A stretch of DNA of 64,000 nucleotides from G965276675 sp965276675 (lineage in GTDB: Bacteria > Acidobacteriota > Terriglobia > Terriglobales > Acidobacteriaceae), in the NCBI GenBank assembly GCA_965276675.1, contig OZ255624.1, forward strand, positions 3,534,001 through 3,598,000, read 5' to 3'. How positions within the stretch are numbered: the first letter of the stretch is position 1; every line of letters starts with the position of its first letter. Position numbers and translations under genes: made by a program. Positions 9,263-17,116 of the stretch are shown here, one piece after another. Under the pieces are notes generated by a model. It did no database searches. It was not told the origin of the DNA and saw nothing but the letters and a program-made list of their open reading frames with translations.

Positions 9263-9999
9263 CAACGGTTCCCGGCGTCCAGCCACGGTTCGTGGCCGTT
9301 GAGGTTGAAGACGTGGAGGATGCTGGCTACGAAGAGGCCGCTCTCCAAATGGCCGTCGGCACGTACGCCTTCGCCTACCTTGACGTCGGCGAGGGTAATG
9401 GAGTCTTTGCGCTGCCGGAAGGAGGTGTTCTCGTCGACGCCGATGGTCTGGGGCACGCCGTCGAGGCGCTGGACGGTGATGCGGGTGCCGGCGATTGCCG
9501 TCACCTTGCCAGCGGACCAGGTGCGGCCCAGACCCTCTTTGGCTTTGCGCACCTCTTCGCCGGAGATGCCGACCAGGACTGCGGCGCCGATTGACTTCTT
9601 TTTGCGGTCGAGATTGCCGGCCGCGAAGAGCATGTCGCCGGAATGGATGTCAGCGGCGCTGCCCGGCTGGCGCTCTTTCAGGAAGCGAGTGTTGGGGCCA
9701 TAGAGGACTCGCCATTGTTCACCGGAGTCGATCTTGATCTCGAAGCTGCCGCTGCCCTTGCCGGTGGACGCGTCCGCGGTCACGGTGCCGCGCAGGGTGT
9801 TGTCGCGGGTGAACTGAGACCAGCCCTGATCGTCTCCTCCGTCGTCATTCACGTCCTGGGCGTGGCTGGGCAGGGGTGCGAACATCAAGGCAACGGCAGT
9901 CACGGCGGCGAGGACGAGCGCACTGATCCGAAGGCCGGAAGTCCGGAGACCGGAAGCGGGCCGGGGTGCTGGAGGTGACTTGTGGGAAATTTTCTTCAT
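9262..9999 (-). CDS. Secreted DUF5666-type protein
   Basis: A 245-residue exported protein of unknown function. It has a lysine-rich start (MKKISHK), a hydrophobic signal segment ending SHAQ, an acidic stretch (DVNDDGGDDQ), and two beta-rich units of the DUF5666 kind (about residues 60-145 and 150-235, each with a VTADAS/VTAIAG-like opening and a DSITLADVKVGEGV-like segment). The ATG at 9999 is chosen over an ATG 34 codons upstream because the extra codons lie in a dispersed repeat (10008-10124) and precede the signal peptide. Its stop overlaps the start of the receptor gene, so the two are likely coupled. Confidence 0.75.
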   Translation of the reverse strand: MKKISHKSPPAPRPASGLRTSGLRISALVLAAVTAVALMFAPLPSHAQDVNDDGGDDQGWSQFTRDNTLRGTVTADASTGKGSGSFEIKIDSGEQWRVLYGPNTRFLKERQPGSAADIHSGDMLFAAGNLDRKKKSIGAAVLVGISGEEVRKAKEGLGRTWSAGKVTAIAGTRITVQRLDGVPQTIGVDENTSFRQRKDSITLADVKVGEGVRADGHLESGLFVASILHVFNLNGHEPWLDAGNR

Positions 10000-10007
10000 G
10001 AACGAAC

Positions 10008-10124
10008 TAGAGCGTTTCTCCTGATGCTGTGATGTGACCGACTTAAGTTGCCTGCAGCTTTTCTCTACGGAAAAGCTGCGCCGACTTTCGCTCGCGCTCA
10101 ATTACCTACAGGAGAAATGCTCTA
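10008..10124 (+). repeat. 117-bp palindromic element, copy A
   Basis: The terminal inverted repeat TAGAGCGTTTCTCCTG is matched by CAGGAGAAATGCTCTA with one mismatch. An internal hairpin lies at 10054-10079 (GCAGCTTTTC and GAAAAGCTGC arms). The same architecture occurs at 52482-52595 and 58602-58715. This copy sits between the divergent DUF5666 and transporter genes, ending nine bases before the DUF5666 start. Confidence 0.85.
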
Positions 10125-10222
10125 ACGGTTTCTGAATAGACGCCGATAAAGAGAGAAAGACGCGGTGGGGTGTTGATGGGATGGGAGGCCGGGACGACGC
10201 CGATGATTTACACTGCCCCAGC

Positions 10223-10930
10223 ATGCCGACACCTGAGGTCCACGCACACACGGAGAAGCACTTTCAGTCGAGCGAGCTGGTACGCGATGTGGTGATTGGG
10301 ATGTCGGATGGGTTGACGGTGCCGTTTGCGCTGGCGGCTGGGCTGTCCGGGGCGGTGGATTCGACGCACGTGGTGGTACTGGCCGGGCTGGCGGAGATCG
10401 CTGCCGGGTCGATCGCAATGGGGCTGGGCGGGTTTCTGGCGGCCCGTGGTGATGCGGAACACTATGCAAACGAGCGGCTGCGGGAAGAGCGCGAGGTGGT
10501 GGAGCGCACCCGCGATGAGGAGGAGGAGATCTACGAGATCTTTGAAGACTATGGAGTGCGGCGGGAAGAGTCGCAATCGGTGCTGGAGGCGCTGAAGCGG
10601 AATCCTGAGGCCTGGGTGGACTTCATGATGCGCTTTGAGCTGGGACTGGACGAGCCGGAGAAGGGACGTGCGGGCAAGAGTGCGTTGACCATTGCTTGCT
10701 CCTATATTGCCGGCGGGCTGATCCCGCTCGTGCCGTACATGGTGGTGCACGGCCCGGGAGCGCTGCCGATTTCGGTGGTGATTACGCTGGTCGCGCTGGC
10801 GGTCTTTGGGAGCATCAAGGGACGGCTGACGGGGACGGGAGCCCTGCGGAGCGGGACGCAGACGACGGTGATCGGAGGTCTAGCGGCGGCGGTGGCGTTT
10901 GGGCTGGCGCGGCTGCTCAGTGGCAGGTGA
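10223..10930 (+). CDS. VIT1/CCC1-family transporter
   Basis: Membrane transporter of the vacuolar iron transporter family (Fe2+/Mn2+ export or sequestration is the known role). The 235-residue protein has paired N-terminal helices with DVVIGMSDGLTVPFALAAGLSGA and a small-residue helix (AAGSIAMGLGGFLAARGDAEHY). A cytoplasmic Glu-rich metal-binding stretch follows (REEREVVERTRDEEEEIYEIFEDYG, about residues 86-110), then three C-terminal helices. That order is typical of the family. The ATG at 10223 is used because the 14 codons before it add no family sequence. It stands alone, divergent from the DUF5666 gene. Confidence 0.88.
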   Translation: MPTPEVHAHTEKHFQSSELVRDVVIGMSDGLTVPFALAAGLSGAVDSTHVVVLAGLAEIAAGSIAMGLGGFLAARGDAEHYANERLREEREVVERTRDEEEEIYEIFEDYGVRREESQSVLEALKRNPEAWVDFMMRFELGLDEPEKGRAGKSALTIACSYIAGGLIPLVPYMVVHGPGALPISVVITLVALAVFGSIKGRLTGTGALRSGTQTTVIGGLAAAVAFGLARLLSGR

Positions 10931-11167
10931 GCTGGTGGGTAGTGACCAGCGTAGTGGCTTTGGGTTACTTCCGGCATCTGTTGCTGTCAATAGAGCTGCC
11001 CATGAACGATGGGTGGGTGCCGTACTCTATGCGTCGGGCGTGAGATTTGCCGAGAACCGGAGCGGCTGACGGGCGCTCTTTCTATGCGTTGAAAGAGAAT
11101 CTTCGGTTTTGAGTGCAACGGAGAGGGTGTTTGGCGCTCTAAAGCAAGAGAGGAAATAGACCAGACA
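10931..11167. other. Intergenic region upstream of egtB
   Basis: These 237 bases hold no convincing gene. The promoter of the ergothioneine genes should lie here, but I could not fix its boxes or a clear Shine-Dalgarno before 11168. Confidence 0.4.
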
Positions 11168-12460
11168 ATGACTCCGGCAGTTGAGAAGGTTTCCACTGCG
11201 CCTAAAGCGGTGGCGTTCCGGGCGGTGCGGCGGCAGAGCTTGACGCTTTGCGAGCCACTGACCCCGGAGGACATGATGGTGCAGTCGTGCGCGGAGGCCA
11301 GCCCGGCCAAGTGGCATCTGGCGCATACGACGTGGTTTTTCGAGACATTCATTCTGCGTGAATTCCTGCCCGGGTATCGGGAGTTCCATCTCGATTTCTT
11401 GTGGCTCTTCAACAGCTACTACAACTCGCTCTCCGACCAGCCGGAGAAGAAGCTGCGCGCTTCCTTTTCGCGGCCGGGGATCGAGGCGATTTTGGAATAC
11501 CGGCAGCATGTGGAAGACGGCATTCGCCGTTTGGAAGAGCGCGGCATGCCGGAGGAGGCAGAGCGGCGGATGGTGCTCGGCATCCATCACGAACAGCAGC
11601 ATCAGGAGCTGCTCTGCTATGACACAAAGAATGCCTTCTGGACGAATCCGCTGCACCCGGCGTATCTGGACGGAAGTGCGGAGTCGTTGACCGGCGCGGA
11701 GACGCCATTGCGATGGGTCGGGTTTGAGGGCGGTCTGCGGGAGATCGGGTTCTTGGGAGAAGGATTCTCGTTTGACAACGAGTCGCCGCGGCACACGGAG
11801 TTTCTGCAGCCATTTGAGTTCCGTTCGCGGCTAGTGACCTGCGCGGAGTATCAGGAGTTCATGGAAGACGGCGGCTACCGGCGTCCGGAGCTTTGGTTGT
11901 CCGAGGGCTGGGAGACGGTGAAGGCGCAAGATTGGACGGCGCCGCTCTACTGGCGGGAGATGGAGGACGGCGCGGGTCGGCGCGAGTGGATGGTCTACAC
12001 CATGCGCGGGATCTTCCCCTTACGCGAGATGACGAGCACGCCGGTGTGCCATGTGAGCTACTTCGAGGCGGATGCCTTCGCACACTGGGCAGGCAAGCGG
12101 CTGCCGACCGAGGCGGAGTGGGAGGTGGCGGCGAGCCGCGCTCCGATACTTGGCAATTTCCTGGAGAACGGGTTGATGCATCCGCGGGCGGCCCAGGGTA
12201 TGGCGGATGTGCCCGACCAGATGTTTGGCGATGTTTGGGAGTGGACACGAAGTCCGTACATGGGCTATCCGGGCTACAAGCCTCTGCCGGGTGCGTTGGG
12301 CGAGTACAACGGCAAGTTCATGTGCAACCAGATGGTGTTGCGCGGCGGGTCCGCAGTGACTCCGCTGTCGCATATTCGCGCTACCTACCGCAACTTTTTT
12401 TCGCCTGCGACCCGTTGGCAGTTTGCTGGCATTCGGCTGGCGCAGGACTCATCCCTGTAG
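11168..12460 (+). CDS. egtB: Ergothioneine biosynthesis protein EgtB (iron-dependent sulfoxide synthase)
   Basis: Joins a cysteine-type thiol to trimethylhistidine (hercynine) using O2 and Fe(II), the sulfur-inserting step of ergothioneine synthesis. The 430-residue protein has an N-terminal DinB-like bundle (about 20-165) with His50 (KWHLAHTTWFFET) and HEQQHQE (His141, His145), the expected iron ligands. A C-terminal formylglycine-enzyme-like fold follows (about 185-428, GKRLPTEAEWEVAASR, VWEWTRSPYMGY, VLRGGSAVTP). It lies 15 bases upstream of egtD. No egtA, egtC or egtE is in the window, so use of cysteine directly instead of gamma-glutamylcysteine is possible but not shown. Confidence 0.93.
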   Translation: MTPAVEKVSTAPKAVAFRAVRRQSLTLCEPLTPEDMMVQSCAEASPAKWHLAHTTWFFETFILREFLPGYREFHLDFLWLFNSYYNSLSDQPEKKLRASFSRPGIEAILEYRQHVEDGIRRLEERGMPEEAERRMVLGIHHEQQHQELLCYDTKNAFWTNPLHPAYLDGSAESLTGAETPLRWVGFEGGLREIGFLGEGFSFDNESPRHTEFLQPFEFRSRLVTCAEYQEFMEDGGYRRPELWLSEGWETVKAQDWTAPLYWREMEDGAGRREWMVYTMRGIFPLREMTSTPVCHVSYFEADAFAHWAGKRLPTEAEWEVAASRAPILGNFLENGLMHPRAAQGMADVPDQMFGDVWEWTRSPYMGYPGYKPLPGALGEYNGKFMCNQMVLRGGSAVTPLSHIRATYRNFFSPATRWQFAGIRLAQDSSL

Positions 12461-12475
12461 GGAGAAAGATTTGCT

Positions 12476-13498
12476 ATGAAGGCTGCAACGCTGCCGCAAC
12501 TACCGGAAGCTGCTTACTCTTCGCTCGGCTCCGAGGTCTACCAGGGCTTAACGGCACGCCCAAAGACATTGTCTCCCTGGCTCTTTTATGACGCCGAAGG
12601 ATCGCGCCTCTTTGAAGAGATCACGGAGCTGGAGGAGTATTACGTCACGCGCACCGAGCGGGGAATCTTCCTCGAGTATGCCGACGAGATCATAAGGGCA
12701 GCATCGACACCGATCAACGCGCCTGCAGCCCAGGTCGCGCTTCCATCCGGCGAGGGGCACGATCTGGTACTGATCGAACTGGGCGCCGGGACCGCGACGA
12801 AGACGGGCCTGCTGCTCAGGGCTGCCGTGCGGCGTCAACAGGCGGTGACTTACCATCCCATCGATGTTTCTGAATCCGCGCTGGAAGAGGCACGGAAGCA
12901 CATCGAGAGCGAGATCCCGGGTGTGATGGTGGAGACGCGGGTGGGCGACTACACCGATGGGCTGGGCACCATCGAGACTGAAGGAGCGCGCCGGCTGGTG
13001 CTCTACATCGGATCGAGCATGGGCAACTTCGAGCCGGCGGCGGCGCAACAGTTATTGCGGGAGCTGGGACGACAGCTTGCGCCCGGAGACATGTTGCTGC
13101 TGGGCGTAGATCTGGCAAAAGATATCCCCACGCTGATTGCAGCGTATGACGATGCCAAGGGGATCACTGCTGCGTTCAATAAGAATGTTTTGACACGGAT
13201 TAACCGGGAGCTCGGTGCAGATTTCGACCTGAAGACCTTCCGGCATCGGGTGCGATGGAATGGCGAGCAGTCGCGCATTGAGATGCACCTGGAGAGCCGC
13301 CTGGCCCAGGAGGTTACGATCCCCGCTCTCGATCTAAGTATCGCCTTTGCGCGCGGCGAGACTATCCACACGGAGAACAGCTACAAGTTCACGCCAGAGC
13401 GCATCCATGAATTGCTGGCGAATGCGGGATACACAACGGTGCAGACCTGGTCCGATCCGAAGCAGCACTTTGGGGTTTTCCTGGCACGGGTACTGTAG
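12476..13498 (+). CDS. egtD: L-histidine N-alpha-methyltransferase EgtD
   Basis: Trimethylates histidine to hercynine with S-adenosylmethionine, the first step of ergothioneine synthesis. The 340-residue protein has the DUF2260-type start (PWLFYDAEGSRLFEEITELEEYYVTRTE), a SAM-binding loop (LIELGAGTATKTGLLL) and YIGSSMGNFEP, all typical of EgtD. AGGGAGA about ten bases before the ATG supports the start, and the 15-base gap from egtB indicates an operon. Cytoplasmic. Confidence 0.94.
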   Translation: MKAATLPQLPEAAYSSLGSEVYQGLTARPKTLSPWLFYDAEGSRLFEEITELEEYYVTRTERGIFLEYADEIIRAASTPINAPAAQVALPSGEGHDLVLIELGAGTATKTGLLLRAAVRRQQAVTYHPIDVSESALEEARKHIESEIPGVMVETRVGDYTDGLGTIETEGARRLVLYIGSSMGNFEPAAAQQLLRELGRQLAPGDMLLLGVDLAKDIPTLIAAYDDAKGITAAFNKNVLTRINRELGADFDLKTFRHRVRWNGEQSRIEMHLESRLAQEVTIPALDLSIAFARGETIHTENSYKFTPERIHELLANAGYTTVQTWSDPKQHFGVFLARVL

Positions 13499-13637
13499 GG
13501 CAATATCCGCATCCTGATCCGCAGCAGCATGTGTGGGTACCTGGGAGCTCGATCCGGCGACCTTACCTACGGGCATAGCCGTCCAGGCAGGCGCGCCATG
13601 TACAGGAATGAAATGGCGCAGATACAAGGAGTCATCA

Positions 13638-14219
13638 ATGGATAGTGTTCTCGATGAGGTTTTAACGGCCAATCATCGGTACAGTGCATCGTTCGGAGAC
13701 AAGGCGGATCTGGCGATGCCACCCTCACGTCGCTTCGCCGTGCTCACATGTATGGATGCCCGCCTCGATCCAGCTAAGTTCGCCGGTCTGGCCGAGGGAG
13801 ATGCACATGTCATTCGCAATGCTGGCGGGCGTGCAAGTGACGATGCCATCCGTTCGCTTGTAATCAGCTACAAGCTGCTTGGAACCCGCGAGTTCTTTGT
13901 GATTCATCACACCAACTGCGGCATGGAGTTCTTCACAAATGACGTGATGCGCGGTTTGCTCAGCAAGAGTTTGGAGACTGCAGAGCTCACCTCCGCCGGC
14001 TTTCGAGATGTGGGCGCGGGACCGGGCTCGCGCGCCGGGGAGTTTGTCGAGTGGCTCAGTATTCCAGACCAGAAGCAGTCTGTCCTCGACGATGTAGTGC
14101 GCATACGCACTCATTCGCTGGTTCCCGCTTCTATCCCAATCTATGGCTACATCTACGACGTGAAGAGTGGAGAGCTGCTCGAAGTTGAAGGCGCCGCAAG
14201 AGCAGGTGCAGCGAGTTAA
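13638..14219 (+). CDS. Beta-carbonic anhydrase
   Basis: Interconverts CO2 and bicarbonate. The 193-residue protein shows the zinc ligands of the beta class: CMDAR (Cys plus the Asp-Arg dyad) near residue 36 and HHTNCG near residue 92-97, with [15 protein letters not shown] between them. It resembles the short actinobacterial CanA-like type. The ATG at 13638 follows AAGGAG with good spacing; in-frame codons upstream look non-coding. It lies about 140 bases after egtD on the same strand, so read-through is possible but no functional link is implied. Confidence 0.92.
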   Translation: MDSVLDEVLTANHRYSASFGDKADLAMPPSRRFAVLTCMDARLDPAKFAGLAEGDAHVIRNAGGRASDDAIRSLVISYKLLGTREFFVIHHTNCGMEFFTNDVMRGLLSKSLETAELTSAGFRDVGAGPGSRAGEFVEWLSIPDQKQSVLDDVVRIRTHSLVPASIPIYGYIYDVKSGELLEVEGAARAGAAS

Positions 14220-14497
14220 ACGAGACTAGATGAGCATCTAGACATTGATAGCTTTAGTGTGTCGAAGAAAAGCAGATCTCCGCTCGTTTACGCCTAGGCG
14301 CAACTCGGGTCGGGAGGATCACTGTTTGTTATTCCGAGCCGAGAAGCTGATGTTTTCAAACGCTGGACCGCCTTTTGAATCCCCACTCACTCTCTAAACC
14401 AATGGAACGAACACGCCCTAGGGAAAGCGGTCGTCGCTTGCTGAGGTGAGCGCCTTATCATAACCGACCACCAAACTTGGCGGTGGTGGCTTTAACC
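14220..14497. other. Convergent intergenic region with short palindrome
   Basis: No gene is seen between the convergent carbonic anhydrase and radical SAM genes. A perfect short palindrome (CTAGATG, two-base loop, CATCTAG) lies at 14226-14241, and a weak stem (CCACC with GGTGG) lies near 14467-14485. Neither has a strong T-run. Confidence 0.4.
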
Positions 14498-15979
14498 TCA
14501 GACACGCAATTGGACCAGATCTGAGGGAACGTCAGGCTTCTTCGAGGCGTCCGCGCACCCACAATAATGTATCTGTGGCTTCGACGTCTCACCCAATACC
14601 GGGAGCGTGGCCTTGCTCAGCATCTGAGGCGCTGTATCCTTTCCAAGTCCCATGTTCGGAAACCAGCGCTGTCGCCAAGCACATTCTGGGTAATGATTTT
14701 CCGAGGTCATAAATGCCTTAACAAAGCATCCTCGGCAGTAATGATAATACTTGCATCCCTCGCATTCCTTCCCTCCCGGGGATGGAGCGTTCCGGAACAG
14801 ATGATTTGCCGTTTGACCGAAGATGCTATCTGGGGAATCAGACAGGATATTGCCGAATTTCTTAGAATCGCGAGAGAAGCTACACGCGCGAACCTCTCCG
14901 TCGTAGTCGATCGCATAGGTTCTGGAGCCGGCACCACAATTGGGGACGGCCCTCCCTCGTCCGATTGACTTGGATGGTAGTGGACGTCTGAGCAGTGGGT
15001 GTTCCCAGAATGGCGCGAGCGCGTCGTTAATCTTTTCTACCAATTCCTTGGAACCCTTCCCGGGCTCCGAGATATTGCACCCCCGTCCGAGTGCAGCGAC
15101 TGGCGAAAGGGATAGCGCCGCAACGCCGAGCGACGCGGCTAGCTCAAACAGATCTCTGACTTGGTGGACATTTTCCTCTGAGATTACCGATGCCATCCGG
15201 ACGACAGTTCCAAGTTCGGCCAACCCACGCGCAGCGCGAGCTGCAGCCATGAACGAGCCTTTGTGTCGGCGCCAAAGATCGTGTGTCTCTTCAAGACCGT
15301 CGATGCTTATTTGCACAACGACGTTCGGCAGCGAGGCCACTTCGCGCAATAGGTTCGGTTGCGTTCCTAGCAAATATCCGTTTGAAATGATGGCGACGAG
15401 CTTGAAAGTCTTGCTGGCATGGTGGAGGATGGCCAAGAAATCGGGATGAATCGTGCACTCTCCCCCGGTAAGCTCAATTGCACGCATGCCCTCTTCAGCA
15501 AGCTTATCCATCGTTTTGATGGCGAGCTCCAGCGTCATTCGTCCTCGTTTAAACGGCGAAGAGGAGTAATAGCAGTGTGAACAGGTGAAGTTGCACGTCT
15601 CGATGATTTCGAATGTGGCGTGTAAAGGACGGTAGCTCTCGTCAGAACCGGTGACGCGCCGAAGACCCCGCAGTTCGGGGGTAGGATCGGGCGCCGCTTC
15701 GCAGAGGCCAGACATGACTGCGCCGTTATAGGCACGCTGTGCAAGCAATGGACCGAACAACGGCCCCAACTCTTTACTAAATCGGCTTTCGATGTCCCGT
15801 GCCGACCGCTTGCCGTTTGCAAGCTCAAGAAAGCGGATCAGGTATTCTTCGGTTTGAAGGGTGTGACCCTCCGCTGTGATCAGGTAGCCGCCATCTGCCG
15901 TCCGGTGGGCCTCGAGGCCGTCGCGCACTACAGGATATAAGTCGGCGCGTTCGTCTCCGCTCTCTAGCGCGGCCCTCAC
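14498..15979 (-). CDS. Radical SAM/SPASM enzyme with N-terminal PqqD-like domain
   Basis: A probable peptide- or protein-modifying radical SAM enzyme of 493 residues. Residues about 14-90 resemble a PqqD/RRE peptide-recognition domain (YPVVRDGLEAHRTADGGYLI, then LANGKRSARDIESRF). The radical SAM cluster motif CNFTCSHC gives Cys129, Cys133 and Cys136, followed by ELTGGECTIHPDF. The C-terminus is a SPASM domain with NCGAGSRTYAIDYDGEVRACSF, CEGCKYYHYCRGC and PECAW. A further CGC pair lies near the end. Its GTG start overlaps the upstream stop (GTGA), so it is translationally coupled to the 266-residue Cys-ladder protein, the likely partner or substrate. The reaction is unknown. Confidence 0.88.
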   Translation of the reverse strand: MRAALESGDERADLYPVVRDGLEAHRTADGGYLITAEGHTLQTEEYLIRFLELANGKRSARDIESRFSKELGPLFGPLLAQRAYNGAVMSGLCEAAPDPTPELRGLRRVTGSDESYRPLHATFEIIETCNFTCSHCYYSSSPFKRGRMTLELAIKTMDKLAEEGMRAIELTGGECTIHPDFLAILHHASKTFKLVAIISNGYLLGTQPNLLREVASLPNVVVQISIDGLEETHDLWRRHKGSFMAAARAARGLAELGTVVRMASVISEENVHQVRDLFELAASLGVAALSLSPVAALGRGCNISEPGKGSKELVEKINDALAPFWEHPLLRRPLPSKSIGRGRAVPNCGAGSRTYAIDYDGEVRACSFSRDSKKFGNILSDSPDSIFGQTANHLFRNAPSPGGKECEGCKYYHYCRGCFVKAFMTSENHYPECAWRQRWFPNMGLGKDTAPQMLSKATLPVLGETSKPQIHYCGCADASKKPDVPSDLVQLRV

Positions 15980-16776
15980 TGGTCACCACCCTTGGGGAAA
16001 GTGCCAGCTATAATGTCTGGGATGTCAAGCAGCGGCCGCGTCCTCTTGCGAATCTCAGCTCCAGTTTCGGATCGCGGTCGCCGGCCTGCTACCGCCGTGG
16101 AGAGGGGTTGAGGAGAATCTTGCGCAAAGGCAGGGAGCCTTTCTGGTTCAGTAGACAACACTGCTATCAAGGAGGCAGACGCCGCGCTGGCGACTCCATA
16201 ATTGATCTCTCCACAGAATACGCAGAGTCCACAAGTTCCGCATACGCCGCAATATGGATGGTGCGTCTGGAGCAGGACGTGGATGCCTGCGTGGTCGACG
16301 GCAACAGCAGAGATCGTGGGGTCTGGTGTGACAATCCCTGCGAGCGAGTCGGCGGCAACTGCAAAGTATAACGTGAACTCGCCGATCTTGCGCTGGTAGA
16401 GGCGACCGGCAGGAACGAAGGTCGAAACGGCGCCTACGGAGACGCGACTATCAGATTCATAATTCGAGGTCTGAATTTTACCCAGTATCAGCGGCGCATT
16501 AACGAATTCAATGCCGGGAATTTCGGAGACGAAGCTCGTAGCAGCAGTTCTAACTTCCTGTTCGGACGCTTGCGGGAGAATTCCCGCAACCATCTTCTCT
16601 AATTCGGTGCGTGAGGTGGTGGTCGTTGAACTTGGGAAGAAAAGATCCCGGAGCATCAACAGCGCACCTTGACTTAGCACTGCAACCGGCCCCGTACCAT
16701 CAGTGATACCGCCGGCATAAAAACTATAGTCTGTGAAGATCAGTCGGTCAGAGGCAGGGGAGACATACTCTTCCAT
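15976..16776 (-). CDS. Cys-ladder protein (CxxCxxCxxCxxC), putative radical SAM partner or substrate
   Basis: A 266-residue protein I cannot assign to a family. Cysteines at 176, 179, 182, 185 and 188 form a perfectly spaced ladder (CGVCGTCGLCVFC) preceded by THHPY. A small-residue hydrophobic stretch (about 194-208) follows, then a basic Pro/Arg-rich tail (about 230-250). The N-terminal 100 residues are mixed alpha/beta with no signal peptide. The start at 16776 is fixed by AGGAGA six bases upstream; in-frame codons above it are disregarded. The stop overlaps the GTG of the radical SAM gene. It could be a large-leader RiPP-like precursor, a substrate enzyme matured on its cysteines, or an Fe-S accessory protein. 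The coupling is seen; the role is inferred. Confidence 0.75.
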   Translation of the reverse strand: MEEYVSPASDRLIFTDYSFYAGGITDGTGPVAVLSQGALLMLRDLFFPSSTTTTSRTELEKMVAGILPQASEQEVRTAATSFVSEIPGIEFVNAPLILGKIQTSNYESDSRVSVGAVSTFVPAGRLYQRKIGEFTLYFAVAADSLAGIVTPDPTISAVAVDHAGIHVLLQTHHPYCGVCGTCGLCVFCGEINYGVASAASASLIAVLSTEPERLPAFAQDSPQPLSTAVAGRRPRSETGAEIRKRTRPLLDIPDIIAGTFPKGGDQ

Positions 16777-17116
16777 GGGATTCTCCTGATTGCGCGACAA
16801 ACGTGATTCCTTAATATCATAGAAAAGACGGTAGAGCAATTGCTCGCCCGTCGCTGTTCCCTTACCCTGGGCATTCAGCCGTCGTCGGCAGTGAAGCAAC
16901 CGGCCACGGCTTCATCTGCCCCATTCATGCGGCCAGTTCCTGCCGCAACGCGACCCTTTGGAAGCGCAAATTCTGTAGAGGGCCTAGATCAGGTCAGGGA
17001 TCACGTTAGCAGAATGCGGTGTGGCGAGGCTTAATCGGATCCCGGTAACTGAGTTGAGTGGCTCAGACACAACCGCCGGACACGAGAAGGTCCGGCGGCG
17101 GTGATTTGGGGTGTAG
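16777..17116. other. Intergenic region upstream of the Cys-ladder gene
   Basis: These 340 bases hold no supported gene. They should contain the promoter for the radical SAM pair near 16800-16900 and the 3' hairpin of the dehydrogenase gene at 17073-17098. Very short open frames here lack ribosome-binding sites. Confidence 0.4.
17073..17098 (-). terminator. Hairpin downstream of formaldehyde dehydrogenase
   Basis: A strong stem (CCGCCGGAC and GTCCGGCGG, perfectly paired, eight-base loop) lies 18 bases past the stop of the dehydrogenase gene. The following bases on the minus strand (TTGTGTC) are only mildly T-rich, so the terminator call is moderate. Confidence 0.5.

Noticed and set aside
10000..10101. 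N-terminal extension of the DUF5666 protein
   Set aside because: The extra codons fall in repeat element A and precede a normal signal peptide starting at 9999.
16876..16928. Short peptide frame upstream of the Cys-ladder gene (possible RiPP precursor)
   Set aside because: Only 17 codons, one cysteine and no ribosome-binding site; not a credible precursor.
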